This document shows positions 24,250-32,810 of a stretch of 34,939 bases of DNA, in pieces. The notes under the pieces are model-generated. The model ran no database searches, was not told the origin of the DNA, and saw only the letters and a list, made by a program, of their open reading frames with translations. Each line of letters starts with the position of its first letter. Position 1 is the first letter of the stretch. A program made the translations under genes and the position numbers. This DNA comes from Paenibacillus sp. (GTDB lineage Bacteria; Bacillota; Bacilli; Paenibacillales; YIM-B00363): NCBI RefSeq assembly GCF_031177825.1, contig NZ_JAPSKE010000042.1, positions 1-34,939 on the forward strand. Direction: 5' to 3'.

Positions 24250-25638
24250 ATGCAACATCCGGATCGGTATCAAGGCCGCCGGGTCGTCGTGCTCGGCTTG
24301 GCGAGAAGCGGCGTCGCGGTCGCCGAGCTGCTTCACCGGCGCGGCGCGGACGTCGTCGTGAACGATAAGAAAGAACGCTCTTTATGCCCTGAGGCCGATC
24401 CGTTGACGGCTCTGGGTATTTCTGTTGTTTGCGGGCATCATCCGGACGACCTGATCGACGAGAACGTCGCCCTCGTCGTGAAGAATCCGGGAATCCCGTA
24501 TTCGATTCCGCCGATCCGCAAGGCGCTCGAGCTCGGCATCGAGATCGTGACGGAGGTGGAGGTGGCGGCCGCCGTCAAGCGGTCTCCCATGATCGGCATT
24601 ACCGGCTCCAACGGGAAGACGACGACGACGACGTTCGTCCATCTCATGCTGAAGCAGGACGGACAAGGCGCGATCATCGCCGGCAACATCGGGCGCGCCT
24701 TGACGGAGGCGGCGCTCGAGGCGCGTCCGGACGAATGGCTCGTCGCGGAGCTCAGCAGCTTCCAGCTGAAGGGGACGGTCGATTTCCGGCCGAACATCGC
24801 CTGCCTTTTGAATTTGTACGAGACGCATCTCGACTACCACGGGACGATGGACGATTACGCCGCGTCGAAGGCGAGGCTGTTCGCGAATCAGACGACGGAC
24901 GATACGGCGGTGTTTAACTGGGACGATCCGTTCTGCCGATCGCTCGCGCCTCTCATTTCCGCGAGACCGTTTCCGTTTTCGTCGAAGGAGCCTCTCGAAC
25001 GAGGCGTATACATACGGAACGACGTCATTTGGGTGGCGGACGGGAACGGCGAACCGGATGAGCTGATGCCGGTTCGCGAGATCGCCATTCGAGGCAGCCA
25101 CAACGCGGAAAACGCGATCGCCGCCGCCGCGGTCGCGCTGTCGGCGGGCGCGAGCCCGGAAAGCGTGCGAACCGTGCTCAGGACGTTCCAGGGCGTCGAA
25201 CACCGGCTCGAATTCGTGCTCGAGAAGGACGGCGTCGCGTATTACAACGATTCGAAGGCGACGAACCCGACCGCGACCGCCAAGTCGATCGAATCGTTCG
25301 ACGGCGGCGGCATCGTGCTCGTGTGCGGCGGGCTCGACCGCGGCTCCGATTACATGGAGCTGCTTCCCGTCTTCGAATCGAAGGTGAAGGCGGTCGTCGC
25401 GCTCGGCGAGACGCGGGAGAAGCTGCTCCGCGTCGCCGAATTGGCCGGCGTCGCGAAGCGGACGGCGGTGGACGCGGCGGACCCCGCGGAGGCGGTGCGC
25501 CTCGCGGCCGAGGCGGCGCGCGGCTTCGCGGAGCCGGGACAGACGGTGCTGCTGTCTCCGGCTTGCGCAAGCTGGGATATGTTCCCGTCGTACGAGGACC
25601 GAGGACGCATGTTTAAGCATTCGGTGCATACCTTGTAA
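24250..25638 (+). CDS. murD: UDP-MurNAc-L-alanine:D-glutamate ligase
   Basis: A 462-residue Mur ligase adding D-Glu to UDP-MurNAc-L-Ala. N-terminal Rossmann part with VVVLGLARSGVA (13-24), NPGIPYSIP, ATP site GITGSNGKTTTT (about 116-127), NLYETHLDYHGTMDDYAASKARLF, and C-terminal DSKATNPTA. ATG 24250 comes 4 nt after the mraY stop; GAGGGG (24234-24239) within mraY serves as its ribosome site. Confidence 0.95.
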   Translation: MQHPDRYQGRRVVVLGLARSGVAVAELLHRRGADVVVNDKKERSLCPEADPLTALGISVVCGHHPDDLIDENVALVVKNPGIPYSIPPIRKALELGIEIVTEVEVAAAVKRSPMIGITGSNGKTTTTTFVHLMLKQDGQGAIIAGNIGRALTEAALEARPDEWLVAELSSFQLKGTVDFRPNIACLLNLYETHLDYHGTMDDYAASKARLFANQTTDDTAVFNWDDPFCRSLAPLISARPFPFSSKEPLERGVYIRNDVIWVADGNGEPDELMPVREIAIRGSHNAENAIAAAAVALSAGASPESVRTVLRTFQGVEHRLEFVLEKDGVAYYNDSKATNPTATAKSIESFDGGGIVLVCGGLDRGSDYMELLPVFESKVKAVVALGETREKLLRVAELAGVAKRTAVDAADPAEAVRLAAEAARGFAEPGQTVLLSPACASWDMFPSYEDRGRMFKHSVHTL

Positions 25639-25675
25639 TAAGGGTTGTACAACTGAGTGCGAAAGGGTGTCTCGT

Positions 25676-26773
25676 ATGTCCAAAGCGCGTTCCGCGCCAG
25701 ACGTGTACCTGTTGATCGCGACGCTCGGGCTGCTGGCCTTAGGCGTCGTCATGGTGTACAGCGCCAGCGCGGTTATGGCGTTCCGCGAGTACGGCGATTC
25801 GTTTTATTACTTGAAGCGCCAGCTGATCTTCGCGGGACTCGGTCTCGTAGCGATGTATTTCGCCATGAACGTCGATTATTGGGTTTGGAAGAAGTATGCT
25901 AAGATCGGATTGATCGTGTGCTTCGCGCTGCTCGTCGTCGTGCTCGTCCCGGGCATCGGGGTCGTGCGCGGCGGAGCGCGCAGCTGGCTCGGCATCGGCA
26001 GCTTCGGCATTCAGCCGTCCGAGTTCATGAAGCTCGCCATGATTATTTTCCTAGCGAAGCTGTTGTCCGAGCATCAGGCCCGTCTGTCGAAGTTCGTGAC
26101 GGGCCTTCTTCCGCCGCTCGGCATCGTCGGTCTCGCGTTCGGCCTCATCATGCTGCAGCCGGATCTCGGCTCCGGCGCGGTGCTCGTCGGCGCGTCGCTC
26201 ATCGTCATCTACGCGGCCGGGGCGAGAATGTCCCATATGGCCGGGCTCGCCGCGCTCGGCGCCGCCGGCTTCGTCGGCCTGATCGCCGCGGCGCCGTACC
26301 GGATGCAGCGCATTACCGGGTATTTGGATCCATGGTCGGACCCGCTCGGCTCCGGCTATCAGATCATCCAATCGCTCTTCGCGATCGGTCCCGGCGGTCT
26401 CGTCGGCCTCGGCCTCGGCGCCAGCCGGCAGAAGCACAGCTACTTGCCGGAGCCGCAGACGGACTTCATCTTCTCTATCGTCGCGGAGGAGCTCGGCTTC
26501 ATCGGAGGCGCGCTGCTGCTCGCGCTGTTCCTGCTTCTCGTCTGGCGAGGCATGCGCGCGGCGATCACCGCGCCGGACTCGTTCGGCAGCTTGCTCGCGG
26601 TCGGCATCGTCGGCATCGTGGGCGTGCAAGTATTCATCAATATCGGCGTCGTGATCGGCATGCTTCCGGTTACCGGCATTACGCTTCCGCTCATCAGCGC
26701 GGGGGGGTCTTCCCTCACGCTGCTGCTTACCGCGATCGGCGTTCTGTTGAACGTATCGAGGTTCGCTAGATAG
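25676..26773 (+). CDS. spoVE: SEDS-family peptidoglycan polymerase SpoVE/FtsW
   Basis: A 365-residue polytopic protein with about ten membrane segments. SEDS marks: VMVYSASAVMA, KRQLIFAGLGL, GARSWLGIGSFGIQPSEFMKLA, LQPDLGSGAV, QSLFAIGPGGLVGLGLG, LPEPQTDFIFSIVAEELGF and LPLISAGGSS. SEDS proteins are glycosyltransferases that work with a class B PBP; in B. subtilis the gene at this place is spoVE, matching SpoVD for cortex synthesis, while FtsW does division. Only one SEDS gene is seen here, so it may do either job. ATG 25676 is 6-7 nt after AAAGGGTG; the GTG at 25667 within that site is rejected. Confidence 0.92.
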   Translation: MSKARSAPDVYLLIATLGLLALGVVMVYSASAVMAFREYGDSFYYLKRQLIFAGLGLVAMYFAMNVDYWVWKKYAKIGLIVCFALLVVVLVPGIGVVRGGARSWLGIGSFGIQPSEFMKLAMIIFLAKLLSEHQARLSKFVTGLLPPLGIVGLAFGLIMLQPDLGSGAVLVGASLIVIYAAGARMSHMAGLAALGAAGFVGLIAAAPYRMQRITGYLDPWSDPLGSGYQIIQSLFAIGPGGLVGLGLGASRQKHSYLPEPQTDFIFSIVAEELGFIGGALLLALFLLLVWRGMRAAITAPDSFGSLLAVGIVGIVGVQVFINIGVVIGMLPVTGITLPLISAGGSSLTLLLTAIGVLLNVSRFAR

Positions 26774-26779
26774 GCTGTT

Positions 26780-26824
26780 GTCACACTTCCGCGTGCGGAA
26801 CATACCATAACGTATGACTGTGAC
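26780..26824 (+). repeat. nested inverted repeats able to form a three-way junction, in the murG position
   Basis: GTCACA (26780-26785) pairs with TGTGAC (26819-26824). Inside lie two perfect hairpins: TTCCGC/GCGGAA (26787-26800) and CATAC/GTATG (26801-26816). The three helices abut with only one or two unpaired bases. No T-run follows, so it is not a normal terminator. It lies in the 107-nt gap between spoVE and murB. Confidence 0.5.
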
Positions 26825-26880
26825 GTCGGGAGCGAAGCATTCCGGATCACGCGTCGTTTTCTAGTAAGGAGGTACGGCCT

Positions 26881-27786
26881 ATGAATCATTGGATCGACGA
26901 GCTTCGCGAGAGAGGCGTCGGCGAGATCCTGACGGAGGAGGCGCTGGCGCCCCACACGACTTGGAAGATCGGCGGACCGGCCGACGTTCTCGTCATCCCT
27001 CCCGGGAAGGAACAGTTGGCGGCGACGGTCGAGATTCTGCACCGGCACGGCGTCCCGTGGACGCCGCTCGGTCGCGGCTCGAACGTACTCGTATCGGACC
27101 GCGGCATCCGCGGGGTCGTGATCAAGCTAGGCGACGCGTTCGATTATGTTCGGTTCGACGGCGAGCGGGTCATCGCAGGCGGCGCGTATTCGTTCATTAA
27201 GCTGTCTGTCATGGCCGGCAAGGAAGGACTCACGGGCCTGGAATTCGCAGGGGGCATTCCGGGCAGCGTGGGCGGCGCCGTCTACATGAACGCAGGTGCG
27301 ATGGCTTCCGACGTCTCACGCATCTTGATATCCGCCGAAGTAGTGTTGGAAAACGGGGAATTGGCCGTGTGGAGCCGCGACGATTTTCGCTTCGCGTATA
27401 GGCATTCGGCGCTGCACGGCAGCAAAGCGATCGTGACGGAGGCGGAGTTCCGTCTCGCTTACGGCGATCGCAGGGAAATCGCCGCCGCCATGGCGGCTTA
27501 TAAAGATCGCCGCAAACGGACGCAGCCGCTGAGCTCGGCTTGCGCGGGAAGCGTCTTCCGGAACCCGGAAGGCCATCACGCCGCGAAGCTGATCGAAGAC
27601 GCGGGCTTGAAGGGACTTCGCGTCGGCGGCGCGGAAGTGTCGACGCTGCACGCCAATTTTATCGTTAACACCGGCAATGCTACGGCGGAAGACGTGCTCA
27701 CCTTAATCGAACGTATCCAACAGACGGTAGAAAGCCAGACGGGAATTCGGCTCGTGCCGGAAGTGTTGGAGGTCGGTGAGCGCTAA
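26881..27786 (+). CDS. murB: UDP-N-acetylenolpyruvoylglucosamine reductase
   Basis: A 301-residue FAD enzyme that reduces enolpyruvyl-UDP-GlcNAc to UDP-MurNAc. Seen: HTTWKIGGPAD (22-32), LGRGSNVLVSDRGIRG, GLEFAGGIPGSVGGAVYMNAGA, KDRRKRTQP, AGSVFRNPEGHHAAKLIEDAGLKG (with the catalytic Ser) and HANFIVN. ATG 26881 is 7 nt after AAGGAGGT (26866-26873). It feeds back from MurA, encoded next at 16 nt. Confidence 0.95.
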   Translation: MNHWIDELRERGVGEILTEEALAPHTTWKIGGPADVLVIPPGKEQLAATVEILHRHGVPWTPLGRGSNVLVSDRGIRGVVIKLGDAFDYVRFDGERVIAGGAYSFIKLSVMAGKEGLTGLEFAGGIPGSVGGAVYMNAGAMASDVSRILISAEVVLENGELAVWSRDDFRFAYRHSALHGSKAIVTEAEFRLAYGDRREIAAAMAAYKDRRKRTQPLSSACAGSVFRNPEGHHAAKLIEDAGLKGLRVGGAEVSTLHANFIVNTGNATAEDVLTLIERIQQTVESQTGIRLVPEVLEVGER

Positions 27787-27802
27787 TTCCGGAGGTGGGA
27801 CT

Positions 27803-29089
27803 TTGGAGAAGTTAGTAATCGACGGCGGCCGGCCTCTACAGGGAACGGCGCGGATCGAAGGAGCGAAGAACGCGGCCCTGCCGATCTTAGCGGCCTCCCT
27901 CTTGGCGGATGGCGTCGTTGCGATCGACAACGTACCGGATTTGCTGGATATCCACGTGATGTTAGATATTTTGCGATCGCTCGGACTCGAGGCGACGCTG
28001 ACCGGCAAGACCGCGGTCGTCGACGCGACGAACGTGCGGACGACGGAAATTCCGGAGACGCTGATGAGCCGAATGCGTTCCTCCATCTTCTTGATGGGGC
28101 CGCTTCTCGCCCGATTCGGCGAAGTGACGATCTCCCAACCGGGCGGATGCGCCATCGGTGAACGGAAAATCGATTTGCATCTCAACGGCCTGAAAGCGCT
28201 CGGTGCGAACATCATCGAAACCGATACCCGAGTCGTATGCCAGGCCAAGAGATTGAAAGGCGCCGATATCGTGCTCGATTATCCGAGCGTCGGCGCGACG
28301 GAGAACCTGATGATGGCCGCCGTGACGGCGGAAGGCATCACTACGATTTCGAACGCGGCCCGCGAGCCGGAGATCGCCGACCTGCAGCTGTTCCTGAATC
28401 GGATGGGGGCGAAGATCATCGGCGCCGGCACGGACACGATTACGATCGAAGGCGTCGAGCGGCTCTCCCCTTGCGAGCATCGCGTCATCTCCGATCGGAT
28501 CGTGGCCGGCACGCTCATGGTGGCCGCCGCCGCGACGCGCGGCAACGTTACGCTCGAGGGCGTCGTCCCGAGCCACTTGACGTCGGTCATTCACGCGCTT
28601 CGCAGAGCGGGTATCCAAATCGCGATCGACGATGATATAATGAATGTAATCGGCGTCGGACGGCCGCGGGCCGTCGAGCGAATCGTCACCAGCCCGTACC
28701 CGTCGTTCCCGACGGACCTGCAGGCGCAGATGATGGTGCTGCTCTCGCTCGCCGACGGGCTTAGCGTGATGAAGGAAACCGTGTTCGAAGGCCGATTCAA
28801 GCATGTGAACGAATTGTCGGTCATGGGCGCCGATATCCGCGTCGACATGAACTCCGCGTTCATTCGCGGCGTGCCGCGATTGTACGGGGCGACGGTCGAA
28901 GCGACCGATCTGCGCGCAGGCGCCGCGCTCGTCATCGCCGGTCTCGCGGCGAACGGCCGAACGGTCGTCGAGCAGATTCATCATATCGACCGGGGCTACG
29001 AATCGATCGAGACGACGTTCCGCCGGTTGGGCGGGCGCATCGAACGCATGTCGTCCTTGGCGACGAACCGCATCGCCAGCTCCATGTAA
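27803..29089 (+). CDS. murA: UDP-N-acetylglucosamine 1-carboxyvinyltransferase
   Basis: A 428-residue enzyme for the first committed step of peptidoglycan synthesis (PEP + UDP-GlcNAc), target of fosfomycin. MEKLVIDGGRPLQGTARIEG starts the family fold; GAKNAALPI holds the substrate Lys-Asn; the reactive cysteine is Cys116 in QPGGCAIGERKIDLHL, so the enzyme is of the fosfomycin-sensitive Cys type. The start is TTG 27803, 5 nt after GGAGGTG (27791-27797); the in-frame GTG at 27776 lies inside murB and would add MSANSGGGT. In B. subtilis murAA is elsewhere; its place in the dcw cluster here is a Paenibacillus-like trait. Confidence 0.95.
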   Translation: MEKLVIDGGRPLQGTARIEGAKNAALPILAASLLADGVVAIDNVPDLLDIHVMLDILRSLGLEATLTGKTAVVDATNVRTTEIPETLMSRMRSSIFLMGPLLARFGEVTISQPGGCAIGERKIDLHLNGLKALGANIIETDTRVVCQAKRLKGADIVLDYPSVGATENLMMAAVTAEGITTISNAAREPEIADLQLFLNRMGAKIIGAGTDTITIEGVERLSPCEHRVISDRIVAGTLMVAAAATRGNVTLEGVVPSHLTSVIHALRRAGIQIAIDDDIMNVIGVGRPRAVERIVTSPYPSFPTDLQAQMMVLLSLADGLSVMKETVFEGRFKHVNELSVMGADIRVDMNSAFIRGVPRLYGATVEATDLRAGAALVIAGLAANGRTVVEQIHHIDRGYESIETTFRRLGGRIERMSSLATNRIASSM

Positions 29090-29122
29090 TTCTTCTTACC
29101 TAATTTGCGAAGTACGACGCAC

Positions 29123-29146
29123 GTCCCTTCCGGACCCGGAGGGGAC
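29123..29146 (+). other. stable hairpin between murA and divIB
   Basis: GTCCCTTCCGG (29123-29133) pairs with CCGGAGGGGAC (29136-29146), 11 bp with one G-U pair. No T-run follows (TGTCTTATTG), so it is more likely an RNA-stability or partial-termination element than a full terminator. Confidence 0.5.
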
Positions 29147-29197
29147 TGTCTTATTGCAGGGAATGGGACAATCTGGTATGTAAGGCGGTGTTTATCC

Positions 29198-29971
29198 TTG
29201 CCCGGAATCGAGCCGATGCCCGTCGTCCGCGGCGAACGCCCGCGACGGAGAGGGAACCGGAAGCTTTTGTTTTTCTTGTTCGTCTTTTTCGTAGCGCTGC
29301 TTGGCGTCTTGTTCTTTCAGTCGTCGTTCAGTAAAATTCATCAGATCGAAGTGGAAGGGAATCGGCTGCTCACGAGGGAACAGATTATCGAAGCCGCGGG
29401 CATTGCTGTCGGGGATCACTTTTTTGCGGTAAGCGGCGGAGAAATCGACGAGCGCGTCTCGCGCCTCGGCGCAGCGGAGCAGGTAACGACGGTGAAGCGT
29501 TTTCCCGGCATGATAAGCATCGTCGTGAAGGAATACCCCGTCGTCGCGCTCGAGTTGACCGAAGCCGGCGACATCGCGGGCATTCTGGCCAACGCGACGT
29601 CCGTGCCGTACGGCAACGTCGAGAACGCGGCGTCGCGCCCGATTATGTCCGGATGGGAGGACGCAGAGCTCAAACGGCGCTTGACCGAAACGCTCGCCTC
29701 GATCGAGCCGGAGCAGCTTCAAGACGTGTCTGAAATTCGGCCGAGCCCGACGGACTCGTTCCCGGACCGCATCGTGATGTACACGCGTTCCAAGTACGAG
29801 GTGGTGACTCGAATTTCTTATTTAAGAGAGAAAATATCCCTCCTCGACGATTATGTATATGATTTGCGGAACGACGATAGAACGTCCGGTCGGATCGTTC
29901 TGATGGATACGAACTACGCGGAAGCGATGGACGAGGCGACGGAACAATCGTCCGCGGACGCGGAGGAGTAA
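29198..29971 (+). CDS. divIB: cell division protein DivIB/FtsQ
   Basis: A 257-residue bitopic protein (B. subtilis DivIB is 263). Basic cytoplasmic N-terminus (RGERPRRRGNRK), one membrane helix (about 22-41), POTRA domain (SKIHQIEVEGNRLLTREQIIEAAGI, about 45-115), beta domain, and an acidic tail. It bridges FtsL/DivIC in the divisome. The start is TTG 29198, 7 nt after AAGGCGGTG (29182-29190); the in-frame ATG at 29216 lacks a ribosome site. Confidence 0.9.
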   Translation: MPGIEPMPVVRGERPRRRGNRKLLFFLFVFFVALLGVLFFQSSFSKIHQIEVEGNRLLTREQIIEAAGIAVGDHFFAVSGGEIDERVSRLGAAEQVTTVKRFPGMISIVVKEYPVVALELTEAGDIAGILANATSVPYGNVENAASRPIMSGWEDAELKRRLTETLASIEPEQLQDVSEIRPSPTDSFPDRIVMYTRSKYEVVTRISYLREKISLLDDYVYDLRNDDRTSGRIVLMDTNYAEAMDEATEQSSADAEE

Positions 29972-30123
29972 GGGAACCGCGCAATTCCGCTCTATTCAAG
30001 CGGTGGTTAACATGTTAGAATTGTCCTTATGGATTTTCGGCATTTTTCACAAAAGTTTTCATAATGAATCCCTACCAGATGCGAAAATTATTTTCTCCGT
30101 TAATAAAAAGAGTCATATAAAAA

Positions 30124-30150
30124 AGAGGGAATCGAACGATCGTGTGGAAT
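30124..30150 (+). promoter_or_regulatory. candidate sigma-H promoter of ftsAZ
   Basis: AGAGGGAAT (30124-30132) matches the sigma-H -35 RNAGGAWWW at eight of nine positions; after exactly 11 nt, GTGGAAT (30144-30150) matches the -10 RNNGAAT fully. B. subtilis ftsAZ has a sigma-H promoter (P2) in the same gap. The surrounding 240-nt region is AT-rich compared with the genes; I found no convincing sigma-A promoter in it, though one is expected. Confidence 0.55.
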
Positions 30151-30212
30151 ATGTATAAAGTTATTTTCTTCTTTTCTTTGAAGTCTCTATCACTGCGGGA
30201 GGTGCCAACGCT

Positions 30213-31451
30213 TTGAGCGGCAACGACATCATTGTGAGTTTGGACATCGGAACGTCCAAAGTCCGCGCCATCATCGGGGAAGTGACAGGCGGCTCCATCA
30301 ATATCGTAGGCGTCGGTTCCGCCGATTCCGAAGGTATCCGAAAGGGAGCAATCGTTGATATAGATCAAACGGTGCAATCGATTAAGAGCGCCGTCGATCA
30401 TTCCGAGCGGATGGTCGGCGTCACGATATCGGAGGTTTTCGTCGGCATCGCCGGCAACCATATTCAGCTGCAATCGAGTCACGGCGTCGTCGCGGTGTCC
30501 AACGAAGATCGCGAGATCGGCGGGGAGGACATCGAGCGGGTGCTGCAAGCCGCTAAGGTCATCGCGCTGCCACCGGAGAGGGAAATCATCGGCATCGTTC
30601 CGAAGCAGTACATCGTCGACGGCTTGGAAGGCATTCACGATCCCAGGGGGATGATCGGCGTTCGGCTCGAGGTCGAAGCGATCGTCATCACGGGCGCCAA
30701 GACGGCGATACATAACCTTATCCGATGCGTGGAGAAGGCGGAGCTCAAGGTCGCCGGCCTCATTCTGATGCCGCTGGCGGCGGGTCATCTGGCGCTCTCC
30801 AAGGACGAGAAAAATCTGGGCACCGTTCTGGTCGATATCGGGGCGGGCGCGACGACGATTTCCATTTTCGAAAATGGCACCATCACCTCCACGGCCACGC
30901 TTCCGATCGGCGGAGAATACGTATCCAACGACATTACGATCGGACTACGGACGCAACTGGAAACCGCGGAGAAGATTAAGCTGAAGTACGGCTGCGCTTC
31001 GATACAAGACGCGGATCCGAGCACGACGTTCAAGGTCACTCGCATCGGCAGCAATGTCGAGAAGGAGTTCTCGCAAGCGGATCTCGCCAGCATCGTCGAA
31101 CCGCGGATGCAGGAAATCTTCGAGTTGATTAAAGCCGAAGTGAAGCGAATGAAGCCGGGGGGAGAGCTCGCGGGCGGATACGTTCTGACCGGGGGAGCCG
31201 TCTCGATGCCGGCCGTCTTGTCCGTCGCGCAATCAGTGCTTGATACGTCGGTACGGATCGCTTCTCCGGATTTCATCGGCGTGCGGGAGCCGGCTTACGC
31301 GAGCGGCGTCGGCGTCATTGCCTACGTCGCCAAGTTTTTAAGGACGCGCAGTACGGTTTCCGTGAAGACCTCGACGGGACGTAAAGCGACGGCAGCCAAC
31401 AAACCGAGTTTGATCGAACGGATCAAAAATTTGTTCAGTGAGTTCATCTAG
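30213..31451 (+). CDS. ftsA: cell division protein FtsA
   Basis: A 412-residue actin-like ATPase that tethers FtsZ to the membrane. IVSLDIGTSKVRAIIGEV (phosphate 1), VLVDIGAGATTISIFENG (phosphate 2), GGYVLTGGAVSMP (adenosine) and the C-terminal amphipathic anchor (SLIERIKNLFSEFI) are visible. The start is TTG 30213, 8 nt after GGGAGGTG (30197-30204). ftsZ follows at 18 nt. Confidence 0.95.
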   Translation: MSGNDIIVSLDIGTSKVRAIIGEVTGGSINIVGVGSADSEGIRKGAIVDIDQTVQSIKSAVDHSERMVGVTISEVFVGIAGNHIQLQSSHGVVAVSNEDREIGGEDIERVLQAAKVIALPPEREIIGIVPKQYIVDGLEGIHDPRGMIGVRLEVEAIVITGAKTAIHNLIRCVEKAELKVAGLILMPLAAGHLALSKDEKNLGTVLVDIGAGATTISIFENGTITSTATLPIGGEYVSNDITIGLRTQLETAEKIKLKYGCASIQDADPSTTFKVTRIGSNVEKEFSQADLASIVEPRMQEIFELIKAEVKRMKPGGELAGGYVLTGGAVSMPAVLSVAQSVLDTSVRIASPDFIGVREPAYASGVGVIAYVAKFLRTRSTVSVKTSTGRKATAANKPSLIERIKNLFSEFI

Positions 31452-31469
31452 GGCCAAGGGGGACCTTTC

Positions 31470-32588
31470 ATGTTAGAATTCGATCTCGACATGGACCAAT
31501 TAGCGCAAATTAAAGTCATCGGCGTCGGCGGCGGCGGCAGCAACGCCGTCAACCGAATGATCGATAACGGCGTTAAGGGCGTCGAATTTATTACAGTCAA
31601 CACGGACGCGCAGGCGCTCCATCTGGCCAAGGCCGAAACGAGACTTCAAATCGGGGACAAGCTGACGCGCGGTCTCGGCGCCGGCGCGAACCCGGAAGTC
31701 GGCAAGAAAGCGGCGGAAGAATCGAAAGAACTGATCGTGAACGCGCTGAAGGGCGCGGACATGGTGTTCGTCACGGCGGGCATGGGCGGCGGCACGGGCA
31801 CGGGAGCGGCGCCGGTTATCGCCGATATCGCACGCGAGTGCGGCGCGCTTACCGTCGGCGTCGTCACGCGTCCGTTCACCTTCGAGGGCCGCAAGCGCCA
31901 AGCGCAAGCGGAACTCGGCATCGCGGCGCTGAAGGAGAAGGTCGATACGCTGATCGTCATTCCGAACGATCGGCTGCTCGAGATCGTCGATAAGAAGACG
32001 CCGATGCTCGAAGCGTTCCGCGAAGCGGACAACGTGCTTCGACAAGGCGTCCAGGGCATCTCCGACTTGATCGCGGTGCCGGGTTTGATCAACCTCGACT
32101 TCGCCGACGTGAAGACGATCATGACCGAGCGCGGTTCGGCGCTGATGGGCATCGGTCGCGCGAGCGGGGAGAACCGCGCCGCGGAAGCGGCGAAGCGGGC
32201 GATCATGAGCCCGTTGCTCGAGACGTCGATCGACGGCGCGCGGGGCGTCATCATGAACATCACCGGCGGCGCGGACCTGAGCTTGTACGAGGTCAACGAA
32301 GCGGCGGAGATCGTCATCGCCGCGGCCGATCCGGAAGTGAACATGATCTTCGGCGCGATCATCGACGAATCGCTGAAGGAAGAAATCAAAGTTACGGTCA
32401 TCGCGACGGGCTTCGAGCATAAGCCGCATACGCCTTCGCCGGCGCCGCGCCGTCCGGGGATCGCCTCCGAAACGGAGCAGCGTCATACGCCGAATGTGCG
32501 TCCTTTCAGCGGCAATGCGCCGAGCAACGATCAGTTGGACATTCCGACGTTCCTTCGGAACCGGAACAAGAACTTCTTGGACGATTAA
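31470..32588 (+). CDS. ftsZ: cell division GTPase FtsZ
   Basis: A 372-residue tubulin homologue that forms the Z-ring. GGGGSNAVNRM (20-30), tubulin signature GGGTGTG (106-112), the T7-loop NLDFADVK, then a variable linker (about 320-350) rich in Pro, Arg and His, and the C-terminal peptide LDIPTFLRNRNK, which binds FtsA, SepF and other partners. ATG 31470 follows AAGGGGGA at 7 nt. A terminator follows. Confidence 0.97.
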   Translation: MLEFDLDMDQLAQIKVIGVGGGGSNAVNRMIDNGVKGVEFITVNTDAQALHLAKAETRLQIGDKLTRGLGAGANPEVGKKAAEESKELIVNALKGADMVFVTAGMGGGTGTGAAPVIADIARECGALTVGVVTRPFTFEGRKRQAQAELGIAALKEKVDTLIVIPNDRLLEIVDKKTPMLEAFREADNVLRQGVQGISDLIAVPGLINLDFADVKTIMTERGSALMGIGRASGENRAAEAAKRAIMSPLLETSIDGARGVIMNITGGADLSLYEVNEAAEIVIAAADPEVNMIFGAIIDESLKEEIKVTVIATGFEHKPHTPSPAPRRPGIASETEQRHTPNVRPFSGNAPSNDQLDIPTFLRNRNKNFLDD

Positions 32589-32613
32589 GACGACGGTCAC
32601 CCTTGGCCGTGCG

Positions 32614-32644
32614 AAGCCTCACCTGATCCGGGTGGGGCTTTTTG
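32614..32644 (+). terminator. terminator after ftsZ
   Basis: AAGCCTCACC (32614-32623) pairs with GGTGGGGCTT (32631-32640) with one G-U, loop 7 nt, followed by TTTG. It separates the division genes from the spoIIG operon. Confidence 0.75.
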
Positions 32645-32810
32645 TCGTTTACCGGCACGGTATCTTCGGGGAGGAGGAAGGCGACGCCCCTGCGCTCCCG
32701 AGGGGAAGCGAAGCGCCCGCGACGCCGCCTTCGAAACCGTTCAGCTTCGCGGGAGCCGCCTGGTCGACTCGAATCCGCACGGTTCCCGCCGACCATTCTC
32801 GACCGGCGTC
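32645..32810 (+). other. GC-rich spacer, no gene seen
   Basis: Part of the 354-nt gap between ftsZ and spoIIGA. Frames that are open here lack ribosome sites and any family resemblance. Apart from the terminator before it and the promoter after it, I see no feature except short purine-rich runs (e.g. GGGGAGGAGGAA near 32670) not followed by a usable ORF. Confidence 0.5.

Noticed and set aside
25667..25675. GTG start for spoVE
   Set aside because: The GTG is inside the ribosome site AAAGGGTG that serves ATG 25676.
30012..30158. 48-codon ORF upstream of ftsA, whose first 12 bases (CATGTTAGAATT) repeat the ftsZ start
   Set aside because: It has only a poor ribosome site (AGCGGTGG), lies in AT-rich promoter DNA, and its product resembles nothing. 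A 12-base match can be chance in this context.
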